Source of the DNA: Trema orientale
Taxonomy: Eukaryota > Streptophyta > Magnoliopsida > Rosales > Cannabaceae
NCBI GenBank assembly: GCA_002914845.1
Contig: JXTC01000034.1
Location: 888,955 to 952,954 of the forward strand
Length of the DNA: 64,000 bases
Direction: 5' to 3'
Position 1 is the stretch's first letter, and every line of letters begins with the position of its first letter. A program made the translations under genes and the position numbers. Below the pieces are notes generated by a model that was not told the DNA's origin, made no database searches, and saw only the letters and a program-made list of their open reading frames with translations. Positions 57,901-64,000 of the stretch are shown in pieces.

Positions 57901-60726
57901 TAAAATACTAATTTGTCCGAATTCAAAAGTCAATTTATAATTTGTAAGAGTTTAGAAGTCAAAGTATTTTGTGCAAAAAGTTAAAAGTCAAAGTACTTTT
58001 ATGTTATTACCCCTTAAACTATTTGTAATTTTATTTTTGTGTACAGTCAATGTGTTAGTGTGGTCAAGTATGATTCAGAATGACTACTTTACAAAGAAAT
58101 TAAAAAAAATAGACTTTTTTACAAAAACTCACTTTAAAAAAAGGTCTACGTTCCAAAAAGATTCTTCTACAGCCATAGTTAGTATTATGATGATATTTTT
58201 ACCCTTTAAAGCCCCATTTATCCCGAGCAATATCCAGCAGATCCTTCCGAGCGCATGCAGGAACCCCATTAACTTCATTGTAAGAGCACATCAAACAACT
58301 AGCTTTTCCTTGCTCAACACAACTATGGAATGGAGGCTGATACGTGTCCTCAAAATCTTGGTCCGTAATCTACCATAAAAAAAAGTGAGAAACTAGGTAA
58401 AATAACCTTTTTGAAGTGACTTTTAATTGAAAAAAAAAATTACGTTTTAAAACTTTTTTTAACAAAATAGTCCTTTTAGTTTTTACATAATCAAGTTTGG
58501 TATTGAGCATGATCGAGAAAGTCTATATTATAAAGAAATTAAAACATAGGTTTTTTATCAAAAATCACTTTTAAAAGAGGGTCTATAGACCATTTTGCAA
58601 AAAAATAAAAACATAAACTTTTTTTATCAAAACTCACTTCCAAAATCGGTCTATTCCACAAAAAAGGAAAAAAGAAAAAAGAAAAAAGAGATAGACATTT
58701 TAACCTAAAACAAACCAAAGCCCAGTTGAATTTAGTGAACATACTATCAGAATAAGATATTTTACGTTAAAATGCACAAAAGCCACATGAGATTAGCAAA
58801 AAATTTATGAGAAAAAGATGATACTTTAAAGAGTCTTATAGCAAAATGATCAAATTTTGAGTTCATTTTAAGTAAACGTCCATTTCTCAAATATTATAGT
58901 AAAATTACTAGTATATCATCAGCATATATACCACATGTAAAATTATATGTATCTATTATAAAAAAATTATATATTCAGTACATAAACTAAAACTGATGCA
59001 TGTATAAATATATATACAAGTGTAAAAATACACGACGCTCATCATTTAGCTATAAAAAGAGAAAAATGGACATGTACTAAAATCAAGTGAAAAAAAGTGA
59101 ATATCCACCAAAATTTCTCTACTTTTTTTAAACATGCTTTTTTTAAACATACATAGTTAGCAATTTTACGTTTATACATGTATGTACGTATTTTTAATTA
59201 TTTAGTTATGAAAACTTATAATCTCTAATGGAGTGGGGTGGAGACTGGGTAGTATTAGGTATTTTTCTTTAATTTGTAATAAGTGGAGGTCATTTTTAGC
59301 TATATTTTTAAAAATAAAAAATAAAAATACTTGTTTTTTTTTTCTTGAAAACCTATTATACACGCATGTATTTTTAGCCGTATAAAAATACTTTTAGACC
59401 AGTTTCATTTTCTGGATCAAAATTTTATCTCTCTTTCAAATTGAATTTATTTTCATCCCAATTACTTTTTTTTTCTTTTCCTATTATTTATCGTGTACGA
59501 ATGATTTGATTTTGGCATGAATGACTTGATTTTGATTTATTAAATACTTAATCAACTCTTATTAACAAGTAGTATGTAAAATTCATGGCTAGATTTTTAT
59601 AGAAAATCTAAAACTTTTAGTTTTTACTAGTGTACTTTTACACAATATTTCAAATCTATCGTATTATGCATACGTATAAATAAGTTCAGATCATTTTATG
59701 CCGAAATTTTTTATTAAAAGTATTTTTCAAAAAAAAAAAAAAACCGGAATCATATTCGTAAATATTATTATTAGCCGTTTAATTTCCGCCGCCCTTATTC
59801 AGCTAATTGTGACTTTCAGCCGAAAAAAAAAAGAGAAAAAACTGAGTTGAATTTAGTAAATATTTTCATCGAAATAAGATGTATTTAAGGCTTTTAAGCT
59901 AAAACACACAAAACCCAGTTGAGATTATGAGAGATTTAATCAAAACAAGACAGATCGGAACTCTTACCACAGCATTGAAATTGTATCTAGTGAAACTCCC
60001 CCACTTGTCCAAATCATAAGCAGTCAAATGCTTACAACAAGCAGAGAGCATTAGATCATCACTCTCACCATCATCATCATCATCATCATCATCGTCATCG
60101 TCCAAAAGTGTCTCCTCCCCGAACACATTTCCAACCCTCGATTTATTCCCTCCCTGAAAACCCTTCACGAACTCAACAGCATAAGCCGAAGCCACCATGG
60201 GATCCTCCCCTGGGGTCTCCTGGCCTCTCCCCCATCTGGGGTCCCTAAAGATATTAACATTGGGGGCCCAGAACGTCAGCCCAGCTTGCCCAACATTGTG
60301 CATGGCTCGAGCCTCGACCGCTGTAGCCGATCCAATCCCGAACCAGAGGCTCCTATTGAACGACGCCGCGGTTAGAATCACTTGGGGGAAGCTCGTGGCG
60401 GCCGAAACGGCGCCGTTGAAGTTGACGCCGGGGCCGTAGGACGAGACCCCGCGGAGCGACTCGGACCACCACTCGTAGGCGGGGATGCCGAGCCTTGGGA
60501 TGGCGGAGGCGTTGTTGATGAGCTGGTCGATCTTTTCTTGGAGGGTCAGAAGGGAGACGAGGGAGTGAGCTCGTGCGGCGATGGAGAGGGAGGTGTTGCA
60601 GAAGGAGGAGCTGTAGAGGGGTGGCTCGCATGGGAACTTAGGTGTTGGGAGGTCGGGAATGGCGGAGAGGAGTTTGAGGTAGAAGAAGAAGAAGAAGATC
60701 ATGAGTCTCCAGTGAGGAGGAGACAT
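54995..60726 (-). CDS. BXL6: Beta-D-xylosidase, GH3 family (BXL6-like), 795 aa
   Basis: Exons on the minus strand: 60726-59968, 58369-58203, 57102-57005, 56880-56530, 56217-55801, 55590-54995 (stop TGA), all GT-AG and in frame. Residues 1-22 are a signal peptide rich in Phe and Leu. The GH3 N-terminal domain includes [18 protein letters not shown] and [16 protein letters not shown]. The catalytic nucleophile is Asp at about 314 in [10 protein letters not shown], split over exons 2/3. The second GH3 domain has GIVLLKND and [13 protein letters not shown]. The fibronectin-III-like end contains [21 protein letters not shown] and [11 protein letters not shown]. These enzymes remove xylose or arabinose from cell-wall xylan and arabinan in the apoplast. 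The BXL6 assignment rests on [15 protein letters not shown] and the C-terminus. The ATG at 60786 is rejected because it sits only four bases from the TATA box. Eleven Asp at about 209-219 are unusual for the family. Confidence 0.93.
57240..57430. repeat. Degenerate ~33-bp repeats in BXL6 intron 2
   Basis: AATACCATAATTTTTGAAAT, AATATCATAACTTTTGAATT and AATACTCTGAGAATTGAAAT follow in series with TTTTACAAA linkers. The phrases resemble those at 20230-20560. Confidence 0.6.
58030..59080. repeat. Dispersed repeats in BXL6 introns 1 and 2
   Basis: Parts of this stretch (58036-58150, 58470-58640 and 58840-59075, excluding the exon at 58203-58369) match each other or 41560-41680 and 42090-42360 in order and spacing. 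Shared phrases include AGAATGACTACTT, TATAGTAAAATTACTAGTAT-like and TTTAGCTATAAAA. They are probably remnants of one non-coding transposon family that also entered the BXL6 introns. Confidence 0.5.
60070..60102 (-). repeat. GAT/GAC microsatellite in the BXL6 coding sequence
   Basis: Eleven Asp codons on the minus strand (GAC GAT GAC then eight GAT) lie between GEETLL and GESDD. The repeat keeps frame. Length changes here would add or remove single Asp residues. Confidence 0.95.
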
Positions 60727-60789
60727 GTTTGGAACGGTATTGACTTTTTTCTTAGTCGTAATGTTATGTACGTGCGCATGCAACATTGA

Positions 60790-60797
60790 TATTTATA
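60790..60797 (-). promoter_or_regulatory. TATA box of BXL6
   Basis: TATAAATA on the minus strand, 64 bases before the chosen ATG at 60726. Transcription would start near 60765, downstream of the ATG at 60786, which supports the MSPPHWRL start. Confidence 0.7.
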
Positions 60798-60799
60798 GA

Positions 60800-61400
60800 A
60801 AGAAAGAACAAAGAGATGGGTTAATAGCTTAATTATTTCTATTTGCGTTGTACATCTTTATATGCACATGAAATGAATGAAAGAAAGAGAATTAAAGTAT
60901 ATTAATTTGCCATAGACTACAAGATAACAAAGTTAAGTAATACAAATATACAAGCAATATAAGATAACAAAGGAAAGCAATGCAAATAAAATATAATCAA
61001 TACAATTGCTGGAGGAATATTTAATGGATCTTGAAAGAAGGAATCAACTGTAGGTCATGGGGAGATATCTGGAGGAGCTTTAATCAAGGGATTGTATTCG
61101 GTTGACTTATCAACATGAGTTGGCAAAAAGATTCTTCTCTAATTAATATGTACCCACAAGACGGTGGTGCAATTTGGAAACACTGTTTATGGAAGTAGAC
61201 ATGTAAAATGTGTCTTGCCATGCCGGTCCATTAAAGTTAGGTATATAGTGCTTTCATGTTATGCTGTTCCGTACCACGTCAGTCCCCGATGTTTAGACGT
61301 GCCAGCGTATTTGGATCAAAATTACTCCATTTAATTGGTGAAAATTTTCTTAATTTTAATATCGTTTTATAAATATATATTTATTAATATATATATATAT
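60800..61400. other. BXL6 upstream region and transposon boundary
   Basis: AT-rich, with no gene. GTGCTTTCATGTTATGCTG and ACCACGTCAGTCC at 61248-61285 belong to the loose dispersed family also seen at 31760. A TA run at 61385-61400 borders the GC-rich element. Confidence 0.4.
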
Positions 61401-62332
61401 TGTTGGAGCGGGTTTCGCCAACTATGTACGTGTCTTTACTATCTCGGACTGTTCCCGATATCTAAGCGGGTCGGAGGAGCCGGAGGGGGTACCTACAAAG
61501 ACTCTCCGATACTTAAGTCAGATATCGGTTCGAAGAGAGATAGCAGAAAGTGGAATAATACTTACTTTTCTTTATCATGGTGCGAGCGATACTTATATCT
61601 CTGGGATCGGGATCTAATTCCGAGGTTCCCTTTCCTGCATCGCAGCTCGCCCCCGAAATCATGGGCTAAGGTCGCCGTAATTTTTCTTGATTGGTACAGT
61701 TTGTTCCCTGTCGCCAGCTCTGACATGAGTCCTAGACGCGGAGTGGCGCCTACAGGTCCGTCGTCCTCCCAGGGGGATTCATTTAATATGCACACCTACC
61801 CAGGATCGCATTAAATGCCTTGTCCGGGTCTGGAGCTATGCGTTGCCCCCGAGGGTCTTCTAGCGGAAGACCTTTGAGGCTCCTGACCCCCAGCTGTCGG
61901 GACAAAAGTCTGGTTGGGCCAGGCCCATCTCGGATCTGGACGGGCCCTGCCTCGACCCGCTTCGACAGTGGGCCTAAACATCGTCACGTGAAACGCTCGT
62001 GGTATTCAAATGGTTTCCCCGCTCACGTGTCACCTGATTGCTCCCCGTTTCGTTTCTGGCCACTAGGACATCCACGTGACGCACGTTCTGAAAGCGGGCC
62101 CCACAACTGCACCCATTTCCCTATTTGATGGGTTTGCAGCCGCCAAATGGGGAAATCACTCCTTCGGTCCGCGAACACGGAGGCTACACGTGGGTCATTA
62201 TCACCTCCGTTCGCCAGTTACCGTTGTTGGCGCGTGCTGGCCTTCATTACGTTTTTCCAAAAGTTTGAATTTTGAATATTTTGGGCCTCCCTGTACGGTT
62301 TCTCTTCCTCAGTGTCCTTTCAGTTCCCCCTC

Positions 62333-62340
62333 TATAAAGG
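62333..62340 (+). promoter_or_regulatory. TATA box of the GC-rich element
   Basis: TATAAAGG, 145 bases before the ATG at 62485. It is followed by a CT-rich leader, consistent with a transposon promoter. Confidence 0.5.
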
Positions 62341-62484
62341 CGAGGCCCGGGCTCATTTCTCACTTTACCAAAATTTCTCAAGTGCGTATTTTCTCTCCTC
62401 TAGAAATTTCAGGTGCTCCGGACTTAGGGTTTCTAGCTTTCTTCTTCTTTTGAACTTTCGAACTTCCGATCTCGGTCCGAAGAG

Positions 62485-64000
62485 ATGGCTCCAAATCAGA
62501 GTCAGATGCTCCTCCCTATTGCTGATTCCGAGCTTGCCTCGCTGAGGAGGCAGCTCTGCTTCCCTGGCGGGGTTACCCTGCAAAGGGTCGAGGGGCCGTC
62601 TGATTGGTACCTCTGCTCCTCTGCCCCCGAGGGCTCCATTGTGCTGGGGAGGAAGCACTTGGAGTAGGTGCAGTTCCCACTCCCTCCCCTCGTCCACCAG
62701 TTCTTCAGCCTCACAGGGATCCATCCGATGCAGCTAAACGCCAACGGAATCGTGATCCTGATGGGGCTCTCCGCTCTGTCGGTCCTCCTCAACATCCATA
62801 TTGACTTGGAAGTGATTTTCTACGCTTACAAGTTGACCACCATCCCTAAGAAGAGCTCCTATCCCACGTTCTACCTCCAGCCGCTCCCAGAGTGCCACAT
62901 CTTTTGGGGTCTGCCGAAGAGTGAAAAGTAGTGGGACTCCCATTCCAGGCTGTACGCGGTTGGAGGGGCGTGGTGCTCTCCTTGGGTGAACGAGGAGCAT
63001 TTCTCGATTCTCTCGTCATTTTCTCACAGTATGTCTCCGGATGCTTCCCTTTCCTTGGGTCTGAGCATTACCCTGTCTCCTGACTTTTGGTATTGCGCAG
63101 GCACGGCGGATGAGAGCAACTGGAGGGTATCGTCGTCTTCGGGTCGGCCGGGGAGTGCCGCCACATACAGGCCGTGCTGAGCCCTCAGATGATGAATCTG
63201 ATGCCGAGGGCGGTCCTGTATCTCCCATTCCCTCTCGACTTTTGGGTGATTACCAAGCACCTCCGGAGCCGTCTCGACGCCACTGCCCTGAATCGGTTCC
63301 TTGGTGGCACCGACCAGGCTCGAACTCGAGGAGGTCCTGGTATTCATGGCCGGGGAGTGCGAGCGGCTCCGTGCCGCCGAAGCACCTGCCTCCAAGGGAG
63401 CTAAAGGTAGACTCGTTTCCTTGTCGCGAGACTCTACCCCTCGAGTCTGGGTCGTCCTCCTAACTGCGTAGCTTGCTCTTGTTTGCAGGTTCGGGCGCCG
63501 GGCCTTCAGCAGACCCATCTCCGGCCAGAGGGGGGGCGCTGCCCACCGAGCCAGACCCAAGGTCCCTGCCGGTCGGCGTTTGGTAGTGTCCTCCGACGAC
63601 GAGTCTGGGGGTCGTGGATTTGTCACCCGAAGAGCAGACCCAGGCGACGAGTCGGAGGGTCTGTTCGTGCCCGGGGACGATGCCTCCGCGGTGCCTCCTC
63701 CGGGGACGGGTGGGCCCAAGGTTCAGGAGACGCCAGCCGTGCGAATCAAGTATGGTGGCGGGCTGTCTTCGGGTCGGCCTGGGGAGACTGCTACCTCAGA
63801 CTCTCCACTCGTTGCACCCGGATCGGGGGCCAGCATGGGGTCTGGTTCCGCACGCTCTCGCGGAGAGATTGCAGATTTGAGTGGGAGGGCCCCCAGGCTC
63901 AAGTCCCGCCTATCCTCCCCCCTGCCTCCCTTGAAACAGGGTCGCGAAGCCGACCCATCCGGAGGGGAAGAAGGTTCGTTGGCGAAAAAGGGCAAGGCCG
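62485..64000 (+). pseudogene. Gag-like transposon protein, interrupted and truncated by the window
   Basis: Starts MAPNQSQMLLPIADSELA. One frame continues to about 63028 through TAG codons at 62665 and 62929; the blocks FPLPPLVHQFFSLTGIHPMQ, LSALSVLLNIHIDLEVIF and PLPECHIFWGLPKSEK*WDS resemble the plant transposon protein domain found at the start of many gypsy-related elements. A GTATGT donor at 63029 and CAG acceptor at 63100 suggest a short intron. After it, frames with acidic Ser-rich phrases (EPSDDESDAEGG near 63185, VVSSDDESGGRGF near 63585) continue, and the last is open to the window end. The two stops mean this copy cannot make a full protein without readthrough. Confidence 0.6.

Larger units (their letters stand above)
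61401..64000 (+). mobile_element. 5' part of a GC-rich transposon, probably an LTR retrotransposon
   Basis: At 61401 base composition changes abruptly from very AT-rich to GC-rich, and the new sequence opens TGTTGGAGCGGGTTTCGCC, an LTR-like start, inserted in a TA microsatellite. About 930 bases on there is a TATA box, then a leader, then a broken gag-like frame from 62485. The element continues past the window, so its 3' end, target duplication and any pol are not seen. No primer-binding site could be fixed, so a different large element class is possible. Confidence 0.6.

Noticed and set aside
60726-60786. Upstream ATG of BXL6 at 60786 (MLHAHVHN start)
   Set aside because: It lies four bases from the TATA box, so it would be upstream of the transcription start. 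The MSPPHWRL start gives a normal signal peptide.
63016-63719. Minus-strand frame of 231 codons in the GC-rich transposon
   Set aside because: High GC content suppresses stops on both strands. The plus strand carries the ATG, leader and recognisable blocks.

Overview
The window is nuclear DNA from a flowering plant, almost certainly a eudicot. The evidence is AT-rich intergenic DNA, genes with many short GT-AG introns, plant-specific gene families, a diverged fragment of the chloroplast gene petA, and many layers of plant transposons. The species cannot be named from the sequence. Two runs of N (one base at 30577, 304 bases at 48739-49042) show that it is an assembly.

Four host genes are supported. 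(1) 1350-6406 (+) encodes a GRDP protein (DUF1399) of about 832 residues in eight exons, ending in a Cys/Gly-rich repeat tail. (2) 13696-15840 (-) encodes a BET-type bromodomain protein of the GTE2/GTE7 group, 654 residues in three exons, with a short upstream ORF in its leader. (3) 47104-47973 (-) encodes a 65-residue CYSTM (cysteine-rich transmembrane module) protein in three tiny exons; I assembled it by hand because no exon is long enough to be seen as an ORF. (4) 54995-60726 (-) encodes a secreted GH3 beta-xylosidase of the BXL6 group, 795 residues in six exons, with an unusual run of eleven aspartates. These genes are not functionally linked; they are neighbours separated by transposon-rich DNA.

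The region between 16 and 47 kb is a nest of mobile elements. A solo-LTR-like sequence (22609-28705, minus) is split by a 5.0 kb PIF/Harbinger element (23514-28542) with a TAA target duplication. That element carries a decayed transposase and a decayed Myb/SANT-like second ORF. A second copy of the LTR at 40274-41237 preserves the uninterrupted insertion site. hAT-like elements with 8-bp target duplications lie at 21589-22216 and 28745-29164. A Mutator-like element with long terminal inverted repeats and a perfect 9-bp duplication (29683-31058) carries a 172-bp MITE, and the same MITE recurs inverted at 34796-34967. A small non-autonomous Helitron fits 10619-11180 (minus), and a petA fragment (plastid-to-nucleus transfer) lies at 45005-45277.

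From 49.2 to 53.9 kb there are LTR-type sequences, including one of about 2.2 kb with an internal minisatellite. The last 2.6 kb (61401-64000) is sharply GC-rich and is the 5' part of a large transposon, probably an LTR retrotransposon, whose gag-like reading frame carries two in-frame TAG codons and runs off the window. I found no tRNA, rRNA, CRISPR or prokaryotic system, and no convincing undescribed biological system. The most informative observations are the gene models, the datable nested insertions and a few unusual coding features.
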